A stretch of DNA of 45,974 bases, taken from the NCBI GenBank assembly GCA_910584715.1, contig CAJUAN010000020.1, forward strand, positions 1 to 45,974. The letters run 5' to 3'. This DNA is from an uncultured Oscillospiraceae bacterium. Lineage in GTDB: Bacteria; Bacillota; Clostridia; Oscillospirales; Ruminococcaceae. Made by a program: the position numbers and the translations under genes. The notes beneath the pieces are model-generated. The model ran no database searches. It was not told where the DNA came from and saw nothing but the letters and a program-made list of their open reading frames with translations. Numbering within the stretch: the stretch's first letter is position 1; each line of letters starts with the position of its first letter. This document shows, in pieces, positions 1-7,121 of this stretch.

Positions 1-1
1 C

Positions 2-172
2 CCATTGGAGCGTAACGTGTCGGAATTGGGACGTGGTTTCAAATCAGCTTTCGATTATGTTTGCGGACAGAAAATCCACAATTATTCTTGCCTTGCAAGC
101 CGTGTTTTGGTTGATTGGTTTTGTTTTTACACAAAATTTTTGGGAGTGCCATTTAGGAGTTTGACATTATGA
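2..172 (+). other. Possible 3' end of an upstream reading frame
   Basis: Frame 2 stays open from the left edge for about 56 codons and ends at a TGA that overlaps the ATG of the next gene in an ATGA arrangement, as in translationally coupled genes. The peptide (ending PFRSLTL) matches no family I know, and a run this short can be open by chance. It may be the tail of a gene that starts outside the window. Confidence 0.2.
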
Positions 173-372
173 TAAAAGTTAATCTGCGGAAGCTGCTTTC
201 CGACCGCGGTATGACTCAAGCCGAGCTTGCCTCATGGACAGGTATACGTCCCTCAACAATCTGTGCTATGTGCGGTAATTCCTGCACCTTTTTGAAGCTT
301 GAGCATATTGATGGAATTTGCTCCGTGCTGGGGTGCAAAATAGACGAACTGATTGCTGTTACGCTTAAATAA
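169..372 (+). CDS. Small XRE/Cro-type HTH regulator
   Basis: A 67-residue protein made of a single helix-turn-helix domain of the Cro/CI class. The segment MTQAELASWTGIRPSTIC is the HTH proper, and the C-terminal LGCKIDELI helix is typical of the short YozG-like regulators that bind DNA as dimers without a sensor domain. TAGGAG lies 9 bases before the ATG. It is probably a local repressor, but its target is not visible. A second, unrelated XRE gene follows about 180 bases downstream. The fold is near certain and the regulatory role is inferred. Confidence 0.8.
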   Translation: MIKVNLRKLLSDRGMTQAELASWTGIRPSTICAMCGNSCTFLKLEHIDGICSVLGCKIDELIAVTLK

Positions 373-482
373 TGCTGTTGGTTCCTTATAATATACCGTT
401 TGTCCGATAACTATTGATATTTGACAAAAGCCTTAAATAACGTCTATTTTAAGAGGTATCCTGTGAATATTTTAAAAATTTT

Positions 483-510
483 GCCGACAGGAAGTGCGCT
501 TCCTGTCGGC
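483..510. repeat. Perfect 12-bp inverted repeat between two HTH genes
   Basis: GCCGACAGGAAG, a TGCG loop, then CTTCCTGTCGGC. The stem is GC-rich and perfect, but neither side carries a clear U-tract on the plus strand. It could end transcription of the first regulator, act as an mRNA structure, or be an operator for one of the two HTH proteins. Confidence 0.55.
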
Positions 511-552
511 ATACACGTTTATCTCTTAATATATATTTGAGAGGTGAAAATT

Positions 553-804
553 TTGTCTTATCATGAAGAATTCGGAGCAATGGTCCGCAGTTACCGGGAG
601 AAGAAACACTACTCCCGTGAAAAGCTTGCGGAGATATGCGGCATCAGCGACAGGTGTATCAGCAATATCGAGCGCGGAGTTTCAGATCCTAAGTTTGACA
701 CGGCTATCAAACTATGCAGCGCCTGCGACATAGACACAGGCTTGCTTAAGACCTTGAAGAACGATGACGTACATAGTGATGACTCCCTGCTCCTGACGCG
801 CTGA
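553..804 (+). CDS. XRE-family HTH regulator
   Basis: About 83 residues with a classical XRE/HTH_3 domain: MVRSYREKKHYSREKLAEI, then GISDRCISNIERG and VSDPKFDTAIKLCSACDID. This pattern is common in plasmid, phage and gut-Firmicute regulators. I place the start at TTG 553 because AGAGGTG lies six bases before it; an in-frame GTG at 544 sits inside that ribosome binding site and has none of its own. A strong terminator follows, so it is a monocistronic unit. No target can be assigned; an accessory role is possible because no metabolic neighbour shares its transcript. Confidence 0.75.
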   Translation: MSYHEEFGAMVRSYREKKHYSREKLAEICGISDRCISNIERGVSDPKFDTAIKLCSACDIDTGLLKTLKNDDVHSDDSLLLTR

Positions 805-833
805 TCCACTAATTTTTCTTTCCACAAAAATCT

Positions 834-875
834 CCGCCGCAGGCTTCTCCGGAAGCTTGCGGCGGGAATCATTTT
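834..875 (+). terminator. Intrinsic terminator after the XRE gene
   Basis: Fourteen-pair stem (834-847 with 852-865, one G-T pair) with a TCCG loop, followed by a run of seven T within GAATCATTTTTTT. This is a textbook rho-independent terminator on the plus strand. Confidence 0.85.
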
Positions 876-1003
876 TTTCTGTTTGCTGGTGTTTTAACTA
901 CGGTTTTTGTGTTTTGCTTGTCAAATTACAATAGGCACCACTGGAAAATATTTTGAAGATCAAAAAATGTATGATTTCTGTATGCTGTTTACATTTGATC
1001 CTG

Positions 1004-1015
1004 TGACGTACGTCA
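1004..1015. repeat. 12-bp perfect palindrome in an otherwise empty gap
   Basis: TGACGTACGTCA stands in the stretch 876-1066, which holds no gene, clear promoter or RNA that I can see. It may be a protein-binding site; no partner can be named. Confidence 0.3.
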
Positions 1016-1066
1016 TATCTCTTGTAATTTCCATGCATTGTACGGCAGACGTGGAATGACAGAAGA

Positions 1067-1113
1067 ATAAACTAAAGGAGCTGTTGCGGTGTGCGGCAGC
1101 TCCTTTAGTTTAT
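1067..1113 (-). terminator. Terminator of the PTS operon
   Basis: A 17-bp perfect inverted repeat (1067-1083 with 1097-1113) sits just past the enzyme I stop codon. Read on the minus strand, the 3' arm and trailing bases are T-rich (TTTAGTTTATTCTTC), as expected for a rho-independent terminator. Confidence 0.8.
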
Positions 1114-1124
1114 GGCATTAGAAT

Positions 1125-2759
1125 TTATTTTGACAGATCAATATTTCTTACAGCGTCCCGAATTTTCAGTACAAATGACGGAGATACAGACAATTCATCG
1201 ATTCCCATTCGCAGGAACCTTTCTGTCAGCTCAGTATCCGCGCCCAACTCGCCGCAGATACCTATCCATGCGCCATGCTTGTGAGCGTTCTCAGCGCTTA
1301 TTTCGATGAGTCTCAGCACAGCCTCGTGGTGAACGTCCACAAACTGTTCTATATCGGGATTCTGCCTGTCACAGGCAAGAGTATACTGGGTAAGGTCGTT
1401 AGTACCCACGCTGAAAAAATCCACCATCGGAGCAAGCTTATCGCTTATAACAGCGGCTGCGGGAGTCTCTATCATGATCCCAAGCTCAGTCTTTTCGGAG
1501 TACTCAATACCTTCAGCTTTAAGCTCAGCCTTTACTGCATTGCATATTCCGAGAATTTTTTCTACCTCGGAAACGCTCGTTATCATGGGGAACATTATTC
1601 CCAAACTGCCGTAAACAGAAGCTCTGTACAATGCCCGAAGCTGAGTTCTGAAAATGTCCGGACGTGTCAGACATATTCGTATCGCACGGTATCCCAAGGC
1701 GGGGTTTTCCTCCTTTTTCAAGTTGAAATAATCGCACCTTTTATCTGCTCCTATATCAAGTGTACGGATAATAACCTTTTTGCCCGCCATGCTTTCAAGA
1801 ACCTTTTTGTACGCGGTAAACTGCTGCTCCTCGGTCGGAAAATCGCTGTTTTCAAGATACAGGAATTCGCTGCGGAAAAGCCCGATCCCTCCGGCGTCGT
1901 TGGCGAGGACTTTGCCTATGTCCCCGACGCTGCCGATGTTAGCGTAAATGTTGATTTTACGTCCGTCGAGAGTAATATTTTCCTTGCCTTTGAGTTCCTG
2001 CAAAAGGCGCTTTTTTTCCTCGTCGGCCTGCTGCTTTTCAAGGTATTTTTTGCAGATCACGTCGTCGGGCTCCACGAAAATTTCTCCGGTAAATCCGTCC
2101 ACGATAGCCTTGCAGCCGTCCTTGATATCATTCAGGAAATCATCGCCCGCGCCGATTATCGCAGGGATATTCATATTTCTTGCAAGTATCGCAGTGTGGG
2201 AATTGGACGAGCCGTGAGCTGTTACAAACGCCAGAACCCTGTCCTTGTCAAGAGAGACCGTCTCGCTTGGAGCAAGATCGGAAGCGCAGATTATGACCTT
2301 TTCATCGGAGAAATTTCCATTTGAGATTTCTCCCGTAAGATTGCCGATGATCCTGTTTGAAATGTCCCGAACGTCAGCGGCGCGGGCTTTCATATAAGCG
2401 TCGTCCATAGAGCTGAACATCTCTGCAAAGTTGTCCGCAGTCACGGCAACAGCATACTCCGCATTGACGCTTTGCGTTTCGATTATGTTGTTTATGGAGT
2501 CGTTGTAGTCCTCGTCGTCCAGCATCATCTGATGTATCTCGAAAATAGCGGCGTTAGCCTCGCCTACCTCTTTCAAAGCTTTATCGTATATTTCCTGAAG
2601 CTGGCTCAGAGATTCGGCTTTGGCCTGTTCAAAGCGGGATTTTTCACCGTCCGTATCATCAACGCGTACGCGCTTTACCGCCGTTTCGGGCTTTTTAAAA
2701 AGCGAGATCTTTCCGATAGCTATCGCTCCGTAAACGCCCTTGCCCTGATAACTTTTCAT
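1125..2759 (-). CDS. ptsI: PTS enzyme I (PEP-protein phosphotransferase)
   Basis: Transfers phosphate from phosphoenolpyruvate to HPr, the first step of the sugar phosphotransferase system, in the cytoplasm. The 544 residues show the whole family layout: an N-terminal HPr-binding region, the phosphohistidine loop GSSNSHTAILAR (about residue 190), and the PEP-binding TIM-barrel half with LFRSEFLYL, LDIGADKR, GIMIETPAA, FSVGTNDLTQYTLACDR and the C-terminal GICGELGAD motif. Length is close to the usual 540-575. The start is ATG 2759, preceded by AAGGAGG. It lies 36 bases after ptsH and is the last gene of the antiterminator-permease-HPr-enzyme I operon. Confidence 0.97.
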   Translation of the reverse strand: MKSYQGKGVYGAIAIGKISLFKKPETAVKRVRVDDTDGEKSRFEQAKAESLSQLQEIYDKALKEVGEANAAIFEIHQMMLDDEDYNDSINNIIETQSVNAEYAVAVTADNFAEMFSSMDDAYMKARAADVRDISNRIIGNLTGEISNGNFSDEKVIICASDLAPSETVSLDKDRVLAFVTAHGSSNSHTAILARNMNIPAIIGAGDDFLNDIKDGCKAIVDGFTGEIFVEPDDVICKKYLEKQQADEEKKRLLQELKGKENITLDGRKINIYANIGSVGDIGKVLANDAGGIGLFRSEFLYLENSDFPTEEQQFTAYKKVLESMAGKKVIIRTLDIGADKRCDYFNLKKEENPALGYRAIRICLTRPDIFRTQLRALYRASVYGSLGIMFPMITSVSEVEKILGICNAVKAELKAEGIEYSEKTELGIMIETPAAAVISDKLAPMVDFFSVGTNDLTQYTLACDRQNPDIEQFVDVHHEAVLRLIEISAENAHKHGAWIGICGELGADTELTERFLRMGIDELSVSPSFVLKIRDAVRNIDLSK

Positions 2760-2795
2760 AGTCTGACCTCCTTGATGAATTTTCACAGCCGCCTA

Positions 2796-3053
2796 TCAAA
2801 GGTTTGCCTTAAAAAACTCCTCCATTGCCGCAGCGGCAGTTTCCTCGTCGGCGCCCTCTACGGTAACGTTAACGGTGTCGCCGCATTTAACTCCCATTCC
2901 CATGATCGCCATAAGCTTGGTTGCGGCGGCGGTCTTGCCGCCCTTTTCAAGAGTGACAACGCTCTGGAATTCCTTTGCCTTTTTCGCGAGCAGACCCGCC
3001 GGTCTCGCGTGGATACCTATTTCGTCTTTAATGGTGTAGCTGAAATTTTTCAT
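2796..3053 (-). CDS. ptsH: HPr phosphocarrier protein lacking regulatory Ser46
   Basis: Small PTS carrier of 85 residues passing phosphate from enzyme I to sugar-specific EIIA domains. The active-site His15 lies in GIHARPAG at exactly the family position. An ungapped comparison with Bacillus subtilis HPr places Thr45-Lys46 where that protein has Lys45-Ser46, so the serine phosphorylated by HPr kinase for catabolite repression is absent. The rest of the helix (LMAIMGMGV) keeps its hydrophobic pattern. GGAGG precedes the ATG. It sits between the permease and enzyme I genes. Carrier function is safe; loss of the CcpA-coregulator role is inferred, and another HPr elsewhere in the genome could supply it. 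Confidence 0.95.
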   Translation of the reverse strand: MKNFSYTIKDEIGIHARPAGLLAKKAKEFQSVVTLEKGGKTAAATKLMAIMGMGVKCGDTVNVTVEGADEETAAAAMEEFFKANL

Positions 3054-3066
3054 AATAATTTCCTCC

Positions 3067-5187
3067 TTAGTTGATTTTTAATATTTCACTGCCTGCGGAA
3101 ATTTTTCCCTTTGCGGCAGCTGCTATAGCCGAATAGTCGTCAGTGTTCCCGATGATAAGAGGCGTAGTGACCTTATAGCCCTCGGATTTGATAGCTTCAA
3201 TGTCAAAGGTTATAAGCAGGTCGCCCTTTTTGATCTCCTGACCGTCCGAAACATGGGACTCAAAATGCTTTCCGCCGAGCTTTACGGTATCTATGCCAAT
3301 ATGCAGCAACACCTCCGCTCCGTCAGCCGAAAGGATATTTACCGCGTGCTTCGTATCGAAAACGGAATCCACTTTTCCGTCGCAGGGCGCGTAAAGCTTA
3401 CCCTCGGAAGGTTCTACAGCAATTCCCTCGCCCAGTATCTTCTGTGAGAAGACGTCGTCCTCCACGTCCTCAAGATCCACGACCGTGCCGTTAAGATGCG
3501 AGTACATCATAATTTCGGCAGCTTCCTCATGAGCCGGTTTTTCTTCGGCAGACTCAGGAGACGAATTTCTGAGAACGCTGTCAGGGTCGTCTGACTGAGG
3601 AGAATCCATAAACGCTTCAAGATTTGACTTTACAACGGAAACTCTCGGGCCGTAAATAACCTGCACTCCGTTGCCCTTGCGGATAACTCCCGACGCGCCG
3701 CTTTCTTTGAGCAGACTGTCGTTCACCTTTTCGACGTCGAGTACAGTGATCCTCAGCCTTGTGGCGCAGCAGTCCACATCGGAAAGATTTTTCTTTCCGC
3801 CGAGACCTTTAAGAATAAGAGCGCTTACGGTATCGTCAGAGCTTCCTCCCGCTTTTTCTGATTTCGCGGCTTCAACGTCGCTTCTGCGGTAAAGCTTCGG
3901 TTCAATGTCGTCAGCCTCGCGTCCCGGGGTTGCAAGGTTCATTTTTGTTATCATAAAGTAGAATACAAAATAGTACACTACCGCATAGATAAGACCGATT
4001 ATTACTATCCATATCCAGTTTGTCTTATGATTGCCCTGCAAAATTCCGAAAAGCGTAAGGTCTATTGCGCCGCCGGAAAACGTCATTCCAACGCCGACGT
4101 TGAAAATATGCATAAGCATATAGGACAGACCCGCAAGAACGCAGTGTACTCCGTACATAAGGGGAGCAACGAAAATAAACGTAAATTCAAGAGGCTCGGT
4201 AATACCCGTAAGCATCGAGGTAAGCGCAGCCGAAAGAAGCAGACCGCCTACTACCTTTTTCTTTTCGGGGCGTGCGGTTTTGTACATTGCAAACGCCGCC
4301 GCAGGCAGACCGAAGATCATGAACGGGAATTTGCCCGACATAAATCTTGTTGCCGATACCGAGAATACGTCTGTAGATTTTGAAGCAAGCTCCGCAAAGA
4401 AAATATTCTGCGCTCCCGTAACAACGCTGCCGTCAATCATCATAGAGCCGCCAAGCTCAGTCTGCCAGAACGGCATATAGAAAACGTGGTGCAGGCCGAA
4501 CGGGATAAGCGCGCGCTCCAGTATTCCGTATATCCATGTTCCCGCATAACCGGAATTGAGAACCAGCACGCCGAGCTTTGAAATGCCGAGCTGTACAAAC
4601 GGCCACAGGTAGAACATTGCAATGCCGACGATAAGATAAACCACCGTACAAACAATAGGTACAAATCTTGTTCCCCCGAAGAATGAAAGCACCTGCGGAA
4701 GCTCTGTCTTGTAGAATTTATTGTGCAGCGCGGCGACTCCCAGACCAACTATGATACCTCCGAAAACACCCATTTGCAGGGTGGTTATTCCGAGTACCGA
4801 GGTGGTCGAGTTTTCCGCCATTGCCTCAACGCCGCCCTTTGCCATGATAAGGACGCTTATAGCGGTATTCATTACCAGGTACGCAATTGCTCCCGAAAGA
4901 GCCGCTACCTCTTTTTCTTTTTTTGCCATACCTATTGCAACGCCCATTGCAAACAGCAGTGCAAGGTTGTCAAAGACTGCGCTGCCTGTCCTGCTCATGA
5001 TGTCCAGTATCGTGTAAAGTATGCCGCCCTCGTAGATCACTCCGCCAAGATTGTAGGTCTCAATGGTTGTGGGATTTGTAAAAGAACTGCCTATTCCAAG
5101 CAGAAGTCCGGCAACCGGCAGCAGCGCGATCGGAAGCATAAAAGAACGTCCTACGCGTTGTAATACGCCAAAAATTTTATCTTTCAT
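3067..5187 (-). CDS. ptsG: PTS glucose/N-acetylglucosamine-type permease EIICBA
   Basis: Imports and phosphorylates a hexose across the membrane. The 706 residues form EIIC (about 1-410, ten or so membrane segments, with the TGITEPLEF sugar-site signature), EIIB (about 455-540, phosphocysteine in VDCCATRLRIT) and C-terminal EIIA (about 560-706, active histidine in LLHIGIDTVKLGGKHF). A Pro/Glu/Ser-rich linker joins B and A. The family is shared by glucose (PtsG) and GlcNAc (NagE) permeases; the GlcT-like switch upstream favours glucose but does not prove it. Start ATG 5187 with AAGGAGGAG. Only 13 bases separate it from ptsH. Confidence 0.93.
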   Translation of the reverse strand: MKDKIFGVLQRVGRSFMLPIALLPVAGLLLGIGSSFTNPTTIETYNLGGVIYEGGILYTILDIMSRTGSAVFDNLALLFAMGVAIGMAKKEKEVAALSGAIAYLVMNTAISVLIMAKGGVEAMAENSTTSVLGITTLQMGVFGGIIVGLGVAALHNKFYKTELPQVLSFFGGTRFVPIVCTVVYLIVGIAMFYLWPFVQLGISKLGVLVLNSGYAGTWIYGILERALIPFGLHHVFYMPFWQTELGGSMMIDGSVVTGAQNIFFAELASKSTDVFSVSATRFMSGKFPFMIFGLPAAAFAMYKTARPEKKKVVGGLLLSAALTSMLTGITEPLEFTFIFVAPLMYGVHCVLAGLSYMLMHIFNVGVGMTFSGGAIDLTLFGILQGNHKTNWIWIVIIGLIYAVVYYFVFYFMITKMNLATPGREADDIEPKLYRRSDVEAAKSEKAGGSSDDTVSALILKGLGGKKNLSDVDCCATRLRITVLDVEKVNDSLLKESGASGVIRKGNGVQVIYGPRVSVVKSNLEAFMDSPQSDDPDSVLRNSSPESAEEKPAHEEAAEIMMYSHLNGTVVDLEDVEDDVFSQKILGEGIAVEPSEGKLYAPCDGKVDSVFDTKHAVNILSADGAEVLLHIGIDTVKLGGKHFESHVSDGQEIKKGDLLITFDIEAIKSEGYKVTTPLIIGNTDDYSAIAAAAKGKISAGSEILKIN

Positions 5188-5219
5188 AAAGACTCCTCCT
5201 TAAATTTATATATTTGATC

Positions 5220-5244
5220 GCCGCCTGGTACCGGCAGCGGCGGC
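5220..5244 (-). repeat. Intercistronic hairpin between antiterminator and permease genes
   Basis: GCCGCC and GGCGGC separated by 13 bases, with no U-tract. It is more likely an mRNA processing or stability element than a terminator. Confidence 0.4.
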
Positions 5245-5262
5245 TCAGCCTTTCCGGTATGT

Positions 5263-6099
5263 TTATTCGCTTATCTTTCTCAGGTGTATCGCAAGAGTGA
5301 GAAGCTCGTCCTCCGTCAGCATTTTTGCATAATTTTTCATAACATAGTCCTGAATGCATTTTGCACATTTGTAGTGCTTTTTGAATTTCAGTTTGACAAG
5401 CGTCAATATATCCTCATCGCGGCTGAGGACGTTGGGAAGTTCCTGAGAACTGAACAAACGCTTTGCAAGGAACTTCATATGCACCAAAAAGCGGTCATAT
5501 GCAATAGACGACTTGTCGATCTTTCCGGAATAAAACGTATCCGCTATCTCCATGCAGTCGTTTATCATCTTTGTAATATTGGGTACCTGTCCCATATTTG
5601 TGCCCATTCTTGCGTTAATTATGTGCATTGCGATAAAACCCGCCTCGTCGCCGTTAAGCTCAACGCCAAGTTTTTCTTTTATCTCACCGAGACAGTACCG
5701 TCCGAGGGTAAGCTCGTCGGGAAAATAGTCGTGTATTGAATCAATAAGGGGATTGGTAAATTCCATTCCCTGCTTTTTCCGTTCTATCGCAAAAGCGATA
5801 TGATCCGAAAGAGTTACTATGAGCGAACCGTTCAGCGGGACGTTCACACGTTCCGAAATATAGTTTACAAGGTCGTCAGTTACTTTAATATATTCATACG
5901 GTATCTCTGCCATGCACTCAATAAGTTTTTTCCGCAGTACAGAGTCGGTTATTATATACACTTTTTCAATGCGGTCTGTATCTGCCGCTTCACCGCATTT
6001 TTTCCCGAAGCCCACGCCTTTGCCCGAAACTATCTGTTCCCTGCCGTTTTCGTCGAGTACGCAGACGGTATTATTATTTATTACCTTAATAATTTTCAT
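5263..6099 (-). CDS. glcT: LicT/GlcT-family transcriptional antiterminator
   Basis: RNA-binding antiterminator that opens the PTS operon when the sugar is present. Residues 1-55 form the co-antiterminator RNA-binding domain (MKIIKVINNNTVCVLDENG, GKGVGFGKK). Two PTS-regulation domains follow: PRD1 about 65-170 with LSDHIAFAIER and GFIAMHIINAR, and PRD2 about 175-278 with FLVHMKFLAKRLF and LAIHLRKI. These histidines are the usual phosphorylation sites by EIIB and HPr. Length (278) is normal. Start ATG 6099 with AAAAGGCGGG. The matching RAT and terminator lie in its own leader, so it autoregulates the whole operon. I use glcT because the RAT resembles the GlcT type; licT family is the safe name. 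Confidence 0.9.
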   Translation of the reverse strand: MKIIKVINNNTVCVLDENGREQIVSGKGVGFGKKCGEAADTDRIEKVYIITDSVLRKKLIECMAEIPYEYIKVTDDLVNYISERVNVPLNGSLIVTLSDHIAFAIERKKQGMEFTNPLIDSIHDYFPDELTLGRYCLGEIKEKLGVELNGDEAGFIAMHIINARMGTNMGQVPNITKMINDCMEIADTFYSGKIDKSSIAYDRFLVHMKFLAKRLFSSQELPNVLSRDEDILTLVKLKFKKHYKCAKCIQDYVMKNYAKMLTEDELLTLAIHLRKISE

Positions 6100-6125
6100 A
6101 TAAGACCCGCCTTTTTCCTATAAAT

Positions 6126-6175
6126 AAAAAAGCCAACTTTTGTACGGCTGCATAATACACCCGCATAAAAGTTGG
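6126..6175 (-). terminator. Conditional leader terminator of the PTS operon
   Basis: CCAACTTTT (6175-6167) pairs with AAAAGTTGG (6141-6133), followed on the minus strand by CTTTTTT. It lies between the promoter and glcT, so transcription stops here unless the overlapping antiterminator forms. Confidence 0.85.
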
Positions 6176-6211
6176 TCATGCCCAAATCAACAAGGAAAGG
6201 TTACACTCCAA
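6172..6211 (-). promoter_or_regulatory. Ribonucleic antiterminator (RAT) for the GlcT-like protein
   Basis: The minus-strand RNA reads TTGGAGTGTAACC, then a T-rich loop, then GGGCATGACCAA. The outer TTGG/CCAA and inner CC/GG pairs flank asymmetric bulges as in known RATs, and GTGTNAC...GGCATGA resembles the Bacillus ptsG-type site as I remember it. Its CCAA arm is also the 5' arm of the terminator, so the two structures exclude each other. Confidence 0.75.
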
Positions 6212-6237
6212 TAACTATGTATCAATTTGTTGAGTTC

Positions 6238-6266
6238 ATTTTAACATATGGAAATTAATTTGTCAA
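6238..6266 (-). promoter_or_regulatory. Sigma-A promoter of the PTS operon
   Basis: TTGACA (6266-6261), 17 bases, TAAAAT (6243-6238). The predicted start near 6231 puts the RAT about 20 bases into the transcript. Confidence 0.8.
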
Positions 6267-6500
6267 TATTGTTCATGTGATTTTTTATGTTTCTCTTTTT
6301 TCTATATATGCCAAAGCATAATTTTGTGCATTTTTAATAAATCTTCTATCTTTGGTATTTGATATGCCTACGGTAAACTCAGACGTATTTCGGACGTAAT
6401 GTGGGTAATGCGGGTTTCGCTTTTCCGCTGATCTTTTTTAGTATCTGTCACTCTTCTATTGTAATCCTACAAATTTCCTGAAAATTATATCTTGCGGATA
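6267..6500. other. AT-rich gap between divergent transcription units
   Basis: I see no gene, conserved RNA or clear repeat here; promoters of the two divergent operons border it on each side. Confidence 0.5.
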
Positions 6501-6529
6501 TTGCAAAATCCCGTTGGAAGTTGTATAAT
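6501..6529 (+). promoter_or_regulatory. Promoter upstream of the YbaK-like gene
   Basis: TTGCAA, 17 bases, TATAAT. It is the only clear promoter before the deacylase gene and may also serve the hydrogenase genes behind it. Confidence 0.7.
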
Positions 6530-6573
6530 TAATATGTATAGTAATGCAACGTTAAATTGAACGGAGAGTTATA

Positions 6574-7062
6574 ATGGCAATTGAAAAGGTACGCAAATAT
6601 TTTGAGGAGATGGGCATAGCGGACAGGATAACGGAGTTTTCAGGTTCCAGCGCAACGGTGGAGCTTGCGGCTCGGGAGCTGGGCTGCGCTCCCGAAAGGA
6701 TAGCGAAGACCATTTCGTTTTACGGTGAGGACGGCGCGGTAATCCTTGTTGTCGCCGCGGGAGACGCAAAGATAGACAACAAACGCTTTAAGGAGCATTT
6801 CGGCTTTAAGGCGAAGATGCTTTCCTTTGAGGACGCGGAAAGGCTAATCGGTCACGCTGTTGGAGGGGTCTGTCCCTTTGCGGTGAACGAGGGAGTGCAG
6901 GTCTGGCTGGACGAGTCGCTGAGACGGTTCGAAACGGTTTTTCCCGCCTGCGGAAGCTCAAACAGTGCGGCTGAGTTTACCTGCGCGGAGCTGGAACGTT
7001 ACGCTAAGCCCGCGGGCTGGGCGGACGTTTGCAAGGGCTGGCGCGACGAGGAAAAGCTATGA
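6574..7062 (+). CDS. YbaK/ProX-type aminoacyl-tRNA deacylase
   Basis: Predicted editing enzyme of the YbaK/EbsC/ProXp superfamily, which removes wrongly attached amino acids from tRNA in the cytoplasm. The 162 residues cover the whole single-domain fold: TVELAARELGCAPERIAKTISF (region with the conserved Lys), LVVAAGDAKIDNKRFKEHF, MLSFEDAERLIGHAVGGVCPFAV with the GGVCPF signature, and a C-terminal CGSSN. Substrate (Cys, Ala or other) cannot be told from sequence. GGAGAG precedes ATG 6574. The gene ends 60 bases before the hydrogenase start and is probably co-transcribed, though a functional link is not obvious. Confidence 0.85.
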   Translation: MAIEKVRKYFEEMGIADRITEFSGSSATVELAARELGCAPERIAKTISFYGEDGAVILVVAAGDAKIDNKRFKEHFGFKAKMLSFEDAERLIGHAVGGVCPFAVNEGVQVWLDESLRRFETVFPACGSSNSAAEFTCAELERYAKPAGWADVCKGWRDEEKL

Positions 7063-7121
7063 CTTTCATGGCGTACAAGCGTAAAAAATCACTTATATAC
7101 TTTGAAAGGAATGATAGATAT

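Noticed and set aside
1275..2324. A 349-codon open frame antisense to enzyme I
   Set aside because: Codon bias shadow of ptsI; no ribosome binding site and no recognisable protein.
5220..5244. Terminator between glcT and ptsG
   Set aside because: There is no U-tract, and the genes belong together by function and leader control.
7029..7121. Longer N-terminus of the group B hydrogenase
   Set aside because: It overlaps the YbaK-like coding end and is unlike the family; the ATG at 7122 fits.
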